From the NCBI GenBank assembly GCA_031399085.1, contig JANNOQ010000096.1, positions 1 through 64,000 of the forward strand: a stretch of 64,000 bases of DNA, written 5' to 3'. This DNA comes from R-RK-3 sp031399085. GTDB lineage: Bacteria > Pseudomonadota > Alphaproteobacteria > Rhizobiales > Rhodomicrobiaceae. Shown here piece after piece: positions 16,571-24,051 of the stretch (positions are counted from its first letter, which is position 1; each line of letters begins with the position of its first letter). Made by a program: the position numbers and the translations under genes. The notes below the pieces were generated by a model. The model was not told where the DNA came from and made no database searches. It was given only the letters and a program-made list of their open reading frames with translations.

Positions 16571-17857
16571 TTAATATTGTACGGACACATTGACAGTAAC
16601 AGAATGCCTGTTAAATGAAAAATCTGATACATCGGAATTTCTTTCCAGATAAAAATAATCAATGCCAAAGTGTAGAAAGCGATTTATTGAGTAATCAATT
16701 TCAGTCCCAACTTTAAAAACGCCGTCATGCCGCGCTGTCCCGGCAAAGTCTTCATCCCTATAAACGCCATACACACTAGCGATCAGATTGCGGCGCAGCT
16801 CATAATCCAGCCGCAGCCCGGCGGATAAATCGATGCGCGCTTCCTGTTCCTGGGCGGCGATCTCGGCGATCGAGCGCGAGCCAAACAACGACACCGTCAT
16901 CAGCGGCGTCATCAGCCAGGTGAGTTGGGCACTGGTCGAGAGGCCGTTGGCATTGGGAATGAGCGGATCGCTATAGCTCTGATCCAAATATCCAGCCTCG
17001 ATCGATCCAAACAGGATGGGCGTTAGCAGGAATTCCAGACCGGCGCGCGCGTCATATCCCTCGGAATCCTGGTCAATCGTGTCGGTGCCTTTATAGTCGC
17101 GGCGGTTCATCTGAAAGCGGGTAAAGGCCCGATATCCCGGCGAAAAATCATAGAACGGTTTTAAGCTGGCGGTGATGATGGTACCATTCCGAAAGCTCTG
17201 ATCGAGGGACGCACCCGACGGGCTATCTCCGTCCTCAAAAGACAGATCGCGGATAGCGCCGCCGAGGGCGAGCCCGAGCCGGTTGAAGTTTTTGGTCAGC
17301 GTGGTTTCCGCCCGCAGATCGCTGTAGGCGATGGGCGTCACGCTGTCCGTCAGGGTGAGCGAGTCGCCTCTGTCTTCGAACCGCCGCGCCGCTTCGAACA
17401 ATGTATCGGCTGTTAGATCGCTCCTGACCTGACGCGCCGACTGCAAACGAGCGTACGCCTCCGTCCGGTTCTCGCTGCCGAAGCGCTGATAATCATAATG
17501 GCGGGCGCCGAACTCCAGCTTGTGTTGGACGGTGTCGCGATCGCTGAGGACGCGTAGCTCTGGGGCAAGCACGACCGCCAGATCGTCGAGGGGATCCGTC
17601 GGCGACGCAAAAATGTTGCTGTCATATTCAGCGCCCGCAGTGATCCGTGGGTAAAAGAAAATGTTGTCGTAGTAGAGCCCGGATGGCGCCAGGTAGGGAC
17701 GGGCTCGCTGTCGCACGGGGACATTGGCCTCCTCGTCCCCAATAGTGTCGGCGAGACACGGTCCCGACATCAAGGCGCCGGCAAGAAATGCGGCTACCCC
17801 GAGAGACAATGGCGACATCCATTGTGCGTCTTGCTGGTCAACCGATGAAATAAACAC
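16571..17857 (-). CDS. Outer-membrane beta-barrel protein of the exopolysaccharide locus
   Basis: A 428-aa exported protein. GTG 17857 has an AAAGGGG ribosome-binding site; an internal ATG at 17818 would give a more compact signal peptide (SPLSLGVAAFLAGALMSGPCLA). After the leader the sequence alternates hydrophobic and polar residues with repeated strand-turn signals (AEYDSNIF, RHYDYQRF, MNRRDYKG, EAGYLDQSYSD) and ends in VSVQY, a C-terminal aromatic residue typical of barrels inserted by BamA. Barrels of the OMP_b-brl_2/VpsM type are common in alphaproteobacterial polysaccharide operons. It lies between the Wza-like lipoprotein and the initiating transferase, which suggests a role in secretion. 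No enzyme motif seen. Confidence 0.8.
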   Translation of the reverse strand: MFISSVDQQDAQWMSPLSLGVAAFLAGALMSGPCLADTIGDEEANVPVRQRARPYLAPSGLYYDNIFFYPRITAGAEYDSNIFASPTDPLDDLAVVLAPELRVLSDRDTVQHKLEFGARHYDYQRFGSENRTEAYARLQSARQVRSDLTADTLFEAARRFEDRGDSLTLTDSVTPIAYSDLRAETTLTKNFNRLGLALGGAIRDLSFEDGDSPSGASLDQSFRNGTIITASLKPFYDFSPGYRAFTRFQMNRRDYKGTDTIDQDSEGYDARAGLEFLLTPILFGSIEAGYLDQSYSDPLIPNANGLSTSAQLTWLMTPLMTVSLFGSRSIAEIAAQEQEARIDLSAGLRLDYELRRNLIASVYGVYRDEDFAGTARHDGVFKVGTEIDYSINRFLHFGIDYFYLERNSDVSDFSFNRHSVTVNVSVQY

Positions 17858-18032
17858 GCAAGGCCCCTTTAATGGACGAAAACTGACCCGATGAACCGAT
17901 GGTTGCTGCCTTTTTGAACGCGATTGCGTTCCGTGCCGCCTGCAGAGCGCCGTTCCAACGATCCATGGAAGTTCAGCCTTAGCCCGGAAAAAATCATTTA
18001 TAAAAATTACAAATACGAATTAAAAATAGAAT
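17858..18032. other. AT-rich gap in the polysaccharide locus
   Basis: A 175-bp gap, clearly more AT-rich than its surroundings (runs such as AAAAATTACAAAT at about 18002-18014). It contains no gene. It may hold a promoter for the barrel gene on the minus strand, but I cannot fix hexamers with confidence. Confidence 0.4.
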
Positions 18033-18605
18033 CTAGAAAAATCTTTCAGGTATTCTTATACTATCGCCTGGCAAAATACCAAATATACCTTCATCCAAAT
18101 CCACTATTATCGGGTTTTTATTTGAATTACGTGAAACATAAATCATGTTCTGGTTCGCTCTATAGGTATATCCACCCGCCATTGCAGCAATGTCGTGAGC
18201 CGATATGCCCGGGCGGTAGGCGAATTGCCCGGCGTTTTTGACCTCGCCGATAATGTTGATCGGGCGGTAATTGAGGATGTCAATCGTGATGCGCGGGTTC
18301 CGCACGTAGCCGCCCTGCAGCTCCTGAATGAGCTGCGCCCGGAACGCATCCAGCGCGAGGCCAGCCGCCGGAATTTCGCCGGCCAGCGGGAAGGCGATCT
18401 TGCCGTTTTCGTCGATTTGGAATTCCCCGGTCAGGTCGGGCTCGTCGAACACTTTGATCTTCAGCCTGTCGCCGGGAGCAAGGATATAGGCCGGCGTTCC
18501 CGGCAGCGCCGCAGTCGTGCCGTCCCGGATGTCCGGTGTTGCGGCGCAAGCGGCCAGCGATGCCGTCGCGATGAGCAACGCAACGATTTTAAGTCGTCCA
18601 AGCAA
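18033..18605 (-). CDS. Wza/GumB-like polysaccharide export lipoprotein
   Basis: A 190-aa lipoprotein. TTG 18605 is preferred because a GGAG site lies 7 nt upstream and it yields a compact signal peptide ending in the lipobox LAAC (Cys20). The Poly_export domain follows (LAPGDRLKIKVFDEPDL, about 41-57, then ENGKIAFPLAGEIPAAG), then one SLBB-like unit (INIIGEVKNAGQFAYRPGI). The protein is short and lacks the extra SLBB repeats and C-terminal helix of E. coli Wza, so the outer-membrane barrel encoded next door may form the outer pore. The frame opens 17 codons earlier at TTG 18656, which would bury the lipobox. Confidence 0.88.
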   Translation of the reverse strand: MLGRLKIVALLIATASLAACAATPDIRDGTTAALPGTPAYILAPGDRLKIKVFDEPDLTGEFQIDENGKIAFPLAGEIPAAGLALDAFRAQLIQELQGGYVRNPRITIDILNYRPINIIGEVKNAGQFAYRPGISAHDIAAMAGGYTYRANQNMIYVSRNSNKNPIIVDLDEGIFGILPGDSIRIPERFF

Positions 18606-18659
18606 AATGCACTCCAAATGGCAAATCAACGCGCACGTCTTTAGGTTGCATATCAAATC

Positions 18660-18872
18660 TCATAAACGCTGAGCGTGCAGAAGTGCTTTCTGCGATTTAT
18701 TCAGAGTTTTCACGAGCGCCTCTTCTCGCTGGCGCACATCGGACGGCGTAAATTCCGGTGCAACGGGCTTGCCAGCAGACCGCTTGCGGGCAACAATGGC
18801 CTTAAAGGCATAAGGATATCGGGAGAGAACGCTAGGCTGGCGAGGCAAGCCGCAGTCCGCGATCGTGGACAT
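18660..18872 (-). CDS. Short hypothetical ORF (70 aa), doubtful
   Basis: A basic 70-aa frame upstream of the polysaccharide export gene on the same strand. It has a predicted helical C-terminus (VRQREEALVKTLNKSQKALL) but no family motif, signal peptide or well-placed ribosome-binding site (a GGAG lies about 14 nt before the ATG). It may be a real small protein or chance. Confidence 0.25.
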   Translation of the reverse strand: MSTIADCGLPRQPSVLSRYPYAFKAIVARKRSAGKPVAPEFTPSDVRQREEALVKTLNKSQKALLHAQRL

Positions 18873-18948
18873 CCGTCGCGGTCAAACTCCGGCCATGCCT
18901 GACTGATTCAGCCTGCCGCCGTGGGTTACGACCAAGGAGATCGATTCG

Positions 18949-19947
18949 ATGCGAGCCATGTTGAGTAAAGCGCCGGGCGGGCCGGAGACGCTGGTTCTGG
19001 AAGAGATCGCCGATCCAATCCCCAACCGCGGTGAGGTCGTGCTCGACATCAGGGCGTGCGGCGTGAACTTTCCGGACAGCTTGATCATCAAAGACATGTA
19101 TCAATTCAAGCCTGAGCGCCCCTTCGCGCCGGGCGGCGAGGTGAGCGGCCTCGTTTCGGCGGTTGGGGACGAGGTCAAGCGGCTGAAGATCGGCGACCGG
19201 GTCATCGGGTCGGTGGGCTGGGGCGGCATGGCGGAAAAGCTCAAGCTGGCCGAAGACCGCTGCATTCCCATTCCGGATAGTATGCCCTTCGACCATGCCG
19301 CTGCTTTCATTATGACCTACGGGACCTCTTATTACGCCTTGAAGCAGCGCGCCGCGCTCAAGCCCGATGAGACGCTGCTCGTGCTCGGCGCGGCGGGCGG
19401 GGTGGGGCTGGCGGCGGTCGAACTGGGCAAGGCGATGGGCGCGCGCGTGATTGCGGCCGTGTCCTCGGAGGAAAAGCTCGCGCTGACAAAAAAGCATGGC
19501 GCCACGGACGGCGTGATTTATCCGTCGGGACCGTTCGACAGAGACGGGCAGAAGGCGCTTGCCGAGCTGTTCAAGGGCGCCAGCGGCAAGACCGGCGCCG
19601 ACGTGATCTATGACCCGGTGGGCGGTGACTATGCCGAGGCCGCGCTACGGTCGATTGCCTGGGAGGGCCGGTTTCTCGTCGTGGGTTTCCCCGCCGGCAT
19701 TCCAAAGCTGCCGCTTAATTTGACTTTGCTGAAATCCTGCCAGGTCATTGGTGTGTTTTGGGGCGACTGGGTGCGGCGCTTTCCGGCGCAGAACGCGGAA
19801 AATGTGCGGGAGTTGCTCGCGTTCTATCAGCAAGGCGTCATCAAGCCGACCGTTTCGGCCAGCTTTCCGCTTGAGCAGGCGGGCGATGCGATCAGCTGGC
19901 TCGTCGACCGCAAGGCGATGGGCAAGGTCGTCGTGACGATGGGCTAA
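18949..19947 (+). CDS. NADPH:quinone oxidoreductase (zinc-independent MDR family)
   Basis: A 332-aa cytosolic medium-chain reductase. The GroES-like N-terminus has CGVNFPDSLIIKDMYQ (38-53) and the motif PGGEVSGLVSAVGDEV; the Rossmann motif GAAGGVG (147-153) binds NADPH, followed by ARVIAAVSSEEKL. The zinc-ligand set of alcohol dehydrogenases is absent, which fits the quinone reductase branch. It starts with an AAGGAG site (about 18933-18938) and precedes two acyl-CoA dehydrogenases in one plus-strand run (27-bp gap), so it may act in a fatty-acid or CoA-ester pathway. Confidence 0.9.
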   Translation: MRAMLSKAPGGPETLVLEEIADPIPNRGEVVLDIRACGVNFPDSLIIKDMYQFKPERPFAPGGEVSGLVSAVGDEVKRLKIGDRVIGSVGWGGMAEKLKLAEDRCIPIPDSMPFDHAAAFIMTYGTSYYALKQRAALKPDETLLVLGAAGGVGLAAVELGKAMGARVIAAVSSEEKLALTKKHGATDGVIYPSGPFDRDGQKALAELFKGASGKTGADVIYDPVGGDYAEAALRSIAWEGRFLVVGFPAGIPKLPLNLTLLKSCQVIGVFWGDWVRRFPAQNAENVRELLAFYQQGVIKPTVSASFPLEQAGDAISWLVDRKAMGKVVVTMG

Positions 19948-19974
19948 GGCGGGCGTCCAGAAAGGCAGAGTGCG

Positions 19975-21159
19975 ATGAACGAACTCGACGAATTCCGGGC
20001 GGAGACACGCGCTTGGCTTGAGGCGAATTGTCCGCCGGAGATGCGCGCGCCGATGCGCAGCGAGAAGGACATTTGCTGGGGCGGGCGGAATTGGACATTC
20101 CAATCTCCCGCGCAAAAAATCTGGCTCGACCGGATGGCTGAGAAAGGCTGGACGGTTCCGGAATGGCCCAAGGCCTATGGCGGCGGCGGTCTTTCGCGCG
20201 AGGCGGCAAAGGTGCTGGCGGCGGAGATGCGCGCGCTTGGCTGCCGTCCGCCGCTCCAGAGCTTCGGCATTTGGATGCTCGGACCGGCGCTGCTGAAATA
20301 TGGCTCGGAGGAGCAGAAGCACACCTACCTCCCGCCGATCGCGCGCGGCGAAATCCGCTGGTGCCAGGGTTATTCGGAGCCGAATGCCGGGTCGGACCTG
20401 GCCTCGCTGCAAACCAAGGCCGAGGACATCGGCGAGCATTTCCTCGTCAACGGCCAGAAAATCTGGACCTCCTATGCCGACGAGGCGGACTGGATCTTCT
20501 GTTTGGTGCGCACCGATTTCAGCGCACCCAAACATCTCGGCATCAGCTTCATCCTGTTCGACATGACGACGCCGGGCGTGTCCACCAAGCCGATCGCGCT
20601 GATCTCCGGCCGTTCGCCGTTTTGCGAGACGTTTTTCGACAATGTGAAGGCACCTAAAGCCAATCTCGTCGGAGAGCTGAACAAAGGTTGGGATATTGCG
20701 AAATATCTGCTGACGCATGAGCGCGACATGATCGGCGGCATGGGTGACCGCGCTGGCGGGCGGCCTGTCGGCCAGATCGCGGCGCACCAAGTCGGTGCAA
20801 ACGACAATGGTGAGTTGGCCGACGCGCTCTTGCGCGCCCAGATCGCTGAATTCGAGATCGACGAGGCGGCGTTCCGTTTCACGATGGAGCGCGCCGGCGA
20901 CTTGATGAAGGCGGGACAGGGCAATCCGGCCTTCTCCTCGGTGCTGAAATATTACGGCACGGAACTGAACAAGCGGCGCCACGAGCTTTTGATGGCGGCT
21001 GGCGGGTCCGATGCGCTGGAATGGGAAAGCCCCCGCTCGCAGGACGGCGCGCTCGCGCGGAGCTGGCTGCGCTCCAAGGCCAATTCCATCGAGGGCGGCA
21101 CGTCCGAGGTGCAACTCAACATCGTCGCCAAGCGGATTTTGGAATTGCCGGACGCCTAG
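19975..21159 (+). CDS. Acyl-CoA dehydrogenase (FadE-like, first of two)
   Basis: A 394-aa flavoenzyme that introduces an alpha-beta double bond into an acyl-CoA. The N-terminal helical part (1-120) precedes the FAD/substrate loop GYSEPNAGSDLASLQTKA (about 123-140) and KIWTSYADEADW. The C-terminal part has LAFxx-type helices and the block SIEGGTSEVQLNIVAKRIL (about 372-390), where the Glu of the EGGTSE motif is in the position of the catalytic base in related families. It belongs to the group often paired with a second, divergent dehydrogenase to form a heteromer, and the next gene is exactly that. Natural substrate unknown (steroid or branched acyl-CoA are options). Confidence 0.93.
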   Translation: MNELDEFRAETRAWLEANCPPEMRAPMRSEKDICWGGRNWTFQSPAQKIWLDRMAEKGWTVPEWPKAYGGGGLSREAAKVLAAEMRALGCRPPLQSFGIWMLGPALLKYGSEEQKHTYLPPIARGEIRWCQGYSEPNAGSDLASLQTKAEDIGEHFLVNGQKIWTSYADEADWIFCLVRTDFSAPKHLGISFILFDMTTPGVSTKPIALISGRSPFCETFFDNVKAPKANLVGELNKGWDIAKYLLTHERDMIGGMGDRAGGRPVGQIAAHQVGANDNGELADALLRAQIAEFEIDEAAFRFTMERAGDLMKAGQGNPAFSSVLKYYGTELNKRRHELLMAAGGSDALEWESPRSQDGALARSWLRSKANSIEGGTSEVQLNIVAKRILELPDA

Positions 21160-21185
21160 GTCTTTGACCGCGCAGCATATTTTAC

Positions 21186-21264
21186 GTCATCCCCGCGAAA
21201 GCGGGGATCCAGTAAACACCAAAGTCCCTGCGGAGTACTGGATCCCCGCTTTCGCGGGGATGAC
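21186..21264. repeat. REP-like perfect inverted repeat between two acyl-CoA dehydrogenase genes
   Basis: Arms of 29 bp at 21186-21214 and 21236-21264 are exact reverse complements around a 21-bp loop. Each arm itself contains the palindrome CCCCGCGAAAGCGGGG, so each can fold alone. This sequence type (ATCCCCGCGAAAGCGGGGAT) recurs in intergenic regions of many proteobacterial genomes as a REP/mini-transposon remnant. It lies 26 bp after one stop and 40 bp before the next start, and may form a strong hairpin in the joint transcript. Confidence 0.9.
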
Positions 21265-21304
21265 AAGCAAAATAAAGTAAATCGAGTATAAGTGGAAACG
21301 CCCG

Positions 21305-22444
21305 ATGCCGCTTCTTCTCAATGACGAGCAGACCATGATGCGCGACAGCGTACGCGACTTCATCGGCGACAAGGCGCCGGTCTCACATTTGCGCAAGCTG
21401 CGCGACAGCCGCGACCCGGACGGCTTTTCGCGCGATCTATGGTCCGCCTTCGCGGAGATGGGGTTATGCGGGCTGCTGGTGCCGGAGGCGCATGGCGGGC
21501 AGGGGCTCGGGGCTGTCGAGGCCGGCATCGTCATGGAGGAGATCGGCCGCAATCTGACGCCCTCGCCCTTCCTCTCAACGGCGCTACTCGCGGCATCCGC
21601 GCTGGCTAAGGCCGGAAGCGGCGCGCAGCAATCGGAGCTTTTGCCCAAGATCGCGGCGGGCAAGCTGGTCGCCGCCCTGGCATCGGATGAAAAATCCAAG
21701 CACAGCCCGTCCGCGATCAGCCTCACGGCGGAACGCGCGGGCAATGGCTTCCGGCTGAATGGGGCAAAGAGTTTTGTCATCGACGGCCACGCGGCGGATA
21801 TTTTGATGGTCGCGGCGCGAAGTGGCGGCGGCGAACGCGATGAGGCCGGCATCACGCTGTTCCTAGTCGACCGCAATGCGCCGGGCGTCGAAGTTGAGCG
21901 TACGATCATGGTCGACACCCACAACGCCGCGCGGATCGGGTTCCGCAATGTCGAAGTAACGGCGGACGCGGTGCTCGGCGAAGTCGACCAGGGCTGGCCG
22001 GTGCTGACGGGCCTGCTGAATCTTGGACGTGCGGTGGTCGCGGCGGAAATGGTCGGCGTCGGCGAGGAGAGCTTTACGCGCACTATGCGCTATCTGCGCG
22101 AGCGGCGGCAGTTCGGCAAAATCATCGGCTCGTTCCAGGCGCTCCAGCACCGGGCGGCGCATCTGTACAGCGAGATCGAGATCACCCGCGCCGCAGTGCT
22201 CAAGGCGCTGCAAATGCTGGATGAATCGCCGGACAAGGCCGGGCCGTATGTCGCCATCGCCAAGGCGCGCGCGGGTAAGGCGGCGACGCTCGCCGTGCAG
22301 GAAGGCGTGCAAATGCATGGTGGCATGGGGATGACCGACGAATTCGACATCGGGTTTTTCATGAAGCGCGCCCGTGTCTGCCAGGAGTTGTTCGGTGACG
22401 CCAATTTTCAGGCGAATAGTCTGGCTAGGCTGAACGGCTATTGA
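21305..22444 (+). CDS. Acyl-CoA dehydrogenase (second of two)
   Basis: A 379-aa acyl-CoA dehydrogenase-fold protein. It begins PLLLNDEQTMMRDSVRDFI, has LVPEAHGGQGLGAVEAGIVMEEIG (about 57-80), KSFVIDGHAADILMVAARSGG in the central beta domain, and the C-terminal block RRQFGKIIGSFQALQHRAA plus GVQMHGGMGMTDEF (about 338-351). The canonical catalytic Glu near the C-terminus is not obvious, consistent with the non-catalytic or divergent partner of a heteromeric pair. It lies behind the palindromic repeat, and its stop overlaps the following gene's TTG start. Confidence 0.92.
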   Translation: MPLLLNDEQTMMRDSVRDFIGDKAPVSHLRKLRDSRDPDGFSRDLWSAFAEMGLCGLLVPEAHGGQGLGAVEAGIVMEEIGRNLTPSPFLSTALLAASALAKAGSGAQQSELLPKIAAGKLVAALASDEKSKHSPSAISLTAERAGNGFRLNGAKSFVIDGHAADILMVAARSGGGERDEAGITLFLVDRNAPGVEVERTIMVDTHNAARIGFRNVEVTADAVLGEVDQGWPVLTGLLNLGRAVVAAEMVGVGEESFTRTMRYLRERRQFGKIIGSFQALQHRAAHLYSEIEITRAAVLKALQMLDESPDKAGPYVAIAKARAGKAATLAVQEGVQMHGGMGMTDEFDIGFFMKRARVCQELFGDANFQANSLARLNGY

Positions 22445-22932
22445 GTTCAAGCCAAATATCGCTTGATGGGCAGGCGGGGATCGGCGTCATCTCCGATACG
22501 CATGGCCTGCTGCGCCCGTCGGCGCTGACCGCGTTGCGAGGCTCCGATTTCATCATCCACGCGGGCGATGTCGGACGGCCCGGCGTGCTTGAGGGTCTGC
22601 GAACCATTGCCCCCGTCATCGCCGTGCGCGGCAATGTGGATTATGGCGGTTGGGCGGATGCGCTTCCGATGAGCGCGGTCCTATCTCTGGGAGGTCACGA
22701 TCTCCACATCCTGCATATTCTGGCGGATATCGGCCGCGACCCCAAAGCGTCAGGTTTCGCGGCGGTCATTTACGGGCACAGCCACAAGCCGGACATCACC
22801 GAGACGGACGGGGTGGTGTATTTCAATCCCGGCAGCGCCGGGCCCCGCCGGTTCAAATTACCGGTGACGGTGGGCAGGCTCAGCATCAAAGACGGCCGCG
22901 TGACCCCGGAGCTCCTGCCCATCGAGGCTTAG
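22441..22932 (+). CDS. YfcE/MJ0936-family metallophosphoesterase
   Basis: A 163-aa enzyme from TTG 22441, overlapping the previous stop (TTGA). Metal-binding motifs of the calcineurin-like fold are in order: SDTHG (Asp19, His21), HAGDVG, GNVD and GHSHKP, then a C-terminal FNPGSAGPRR. YfcE-type proteins are metal-dependent phosphodiesterases with poorly defined physiological substrates. Co-translation with the acyl-CoA dehydrogenases may be only positional. Confidence 0.9.
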   Translation: MSSSQISLDGQAGIGVISDTHGLLRPSALTALRGSDFIIHAGDVGRPGVLEGLRTIAPVIAVRGNVDYGGWADALPMSAVLSLGGHDLHILHILADIGRDPKASGFAAVIYGHSHKPDITETDGVVYFNPGSAGPRRFKLPVTVGRLSIKDGRVTPELLPIEA

Positions 22933-22942
22933 CGATGGCGGC

Positions 22943-23137
22943 TCAGGCCGAGAACGAGACGCCCAGGAGCAGCGCCGCGAGAATAAAGCCGAGGATCAGA
23001 TAGAAGCCCGCGGCGGCGGCCTTATCGGTTTCGGCCGCGGGGCGCGCAGGCGCGAAACTCGGGGCCGTGGAATTGTCGGCAAGCGCCGGAACGGTGAGGA
23101 GGGAAACGCGTTTGGGGAGTGAATGGGCTGCGTGCAT
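22943..23137 (-). CDS. Small single-pass membrane protein (hypothetical)
   Basis: A 64-aa frame with an Ala/Pro-rich middle and a C-terminal hydrophobic helix (GFYLILGFILAALLLGVSF, about 44-62). It is convergent with the phosphoesterase gene, ending 11 bp away. The helix-at-the-end plan resembles tail-anchored small proteins. No family recognised; it may be real. Confidence 0.45.
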   Translation of the reverse strand: MHAAHSLPKRVSLLTVPALADNSTAPSFAPARPAAETDKAAAAGFYLILGFILAALLLGVSFSA

Positions 23138-23320
23138 GGCCTGTGTTCCTATGATCGGGTTAAGTTATCCGCCGCCTCTATGTCGCTTAAGGCGCGGCTT
23201 TGGTTCAACACGCATCCCGGTCAGCAAATTCACGCGGGATTGAGCCATCAGTCGACCATGCCTGCGGTAGGATGAATGCCAGCCATGCGGCGCGCCCTGC
23301 CCACTCCATGAGGTGACCAC

Positions 23321-23986
23321 GTGAACAACACATCAAAGGATTTGATCCGCGCCGATTTTAATAAATGTGTGGCCGTGGTCACGGCGAGCGAAAGCTGGGT
23401 GCCATCGCCCCAGCCTGGCGTCGACCGGATTATGCTCGACCGGATCGGCGGCGAAGTCGCCCGCGCCACGTCGCTCGTGCGCTATGCTCCCCAGAGCCGC
23501 TTCAACGCGCATCGGCACGATCAGGGCGAGGAGTTTCTGGTGCTGGATGGCGTTTTCTCGGACGAATACGGCGATTATCCGGCCGGCACCTATGTCCGCA
23601 ATCCGCCCGGCAGCGGCCACGCGCCGCGCACCCAGACAGGCTGCGTGATCTTCGTCAAACTGCGGCAGATGCCGGAGGACGAAACCGAGCGCGTCGTGAT
23701 CGACACGGGGAGGAGCCCGTTCAACGGGCGGCTTGAGCTCTATTCACGGGTAGGCGGGGAAACCGTCGCGATGGAGCGGCTTCAGCAGGGCGAGTCGTTG
23801 GCGATTGGTGATGGCGGCGCGGAGATTTTGATCCTGGACGGCGGTCTCGAAGACGATCAAGGCGCTTACGGTCGGCGAGATTGGCTCCGCATCCCCGCCG
23901 GAGCGGCGGCCCATTTCGTAAGCCGTAGCGGCGCGTTGATTTGGGTCAAACGCGGGCATTTGGCGGCGGAGAAGCGAGACGCATAA
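23321..23986 (+). CDS. ChrR-like double-cupin protein
   Basis: A 221-aa protein from GTG 23321 with two cupin domains. The first keeps a complete metal site: His64, His66, Glu70 and His100 (HRHDQGEEF ... GSGH). The second (about 125-215) has no clear His set, as is usual for the second barrel. It resembles the cupin part of ChrR, the zinc anti-sigma factor that controls the singlet-oxygen response, but it lacks ChrR's N-terminal Zn-anti-sigma domain and no sigma factor is next to it. Metal-dependent dioxygenase or sensor functions are both possible. Confidence 0.82.
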   Translation: MNNTSKDLIRADFNKCVAVVTASESWVPSPQPGVDRIMLDRIGGEVARATSLVRYAPQSRFNAHRHDQGEEFLVLDGVFSDEYGDYPAGTYVRNPPGSGHAPRTQTGCVIFVKLRQMPEDETERVVIDTGRSPFNGRLELYSRVGGETVAMERLQQGESLAIGDGGAEILILDGGLEDDQGAYGRRDWLRIPAGAAAHFVSRSGALIWVKRGHLAAEKRDA

Positions 23987-24000
23987 GGCGGCTTCAGACT

Positions 24001-24032
24001 ATGCCGCCGCGCGGCGATCCGCGCGACGGCAT
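24001..24032. terminator. Probable bidirectional terminator between the convergent cupin and catalase genes
   Basis: A 14-bp stem (13 of 14 pairs) from ATGCCGCCGCGCGG (24001-24014) and CCGCGCGACGGCAT (24019-24032) around loop CGAT. It lies between two convergent stops at 23986 and 24052. The T-tract after it is short on the plus strand (TTTCC), so efficiency is uncertain. Confidence 0.55.
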
Positions 24033-24051
24033 TTCCTAAACTAAGCTGGCG

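Noticed and set aside
19645..21114. A 489-codon minus-strand open frame
   Set aside because: Antisense to the quinone oxidoreductase and first acyl-CoA dehydrogenase genes, with Arg/His-rich sequence and no motif.
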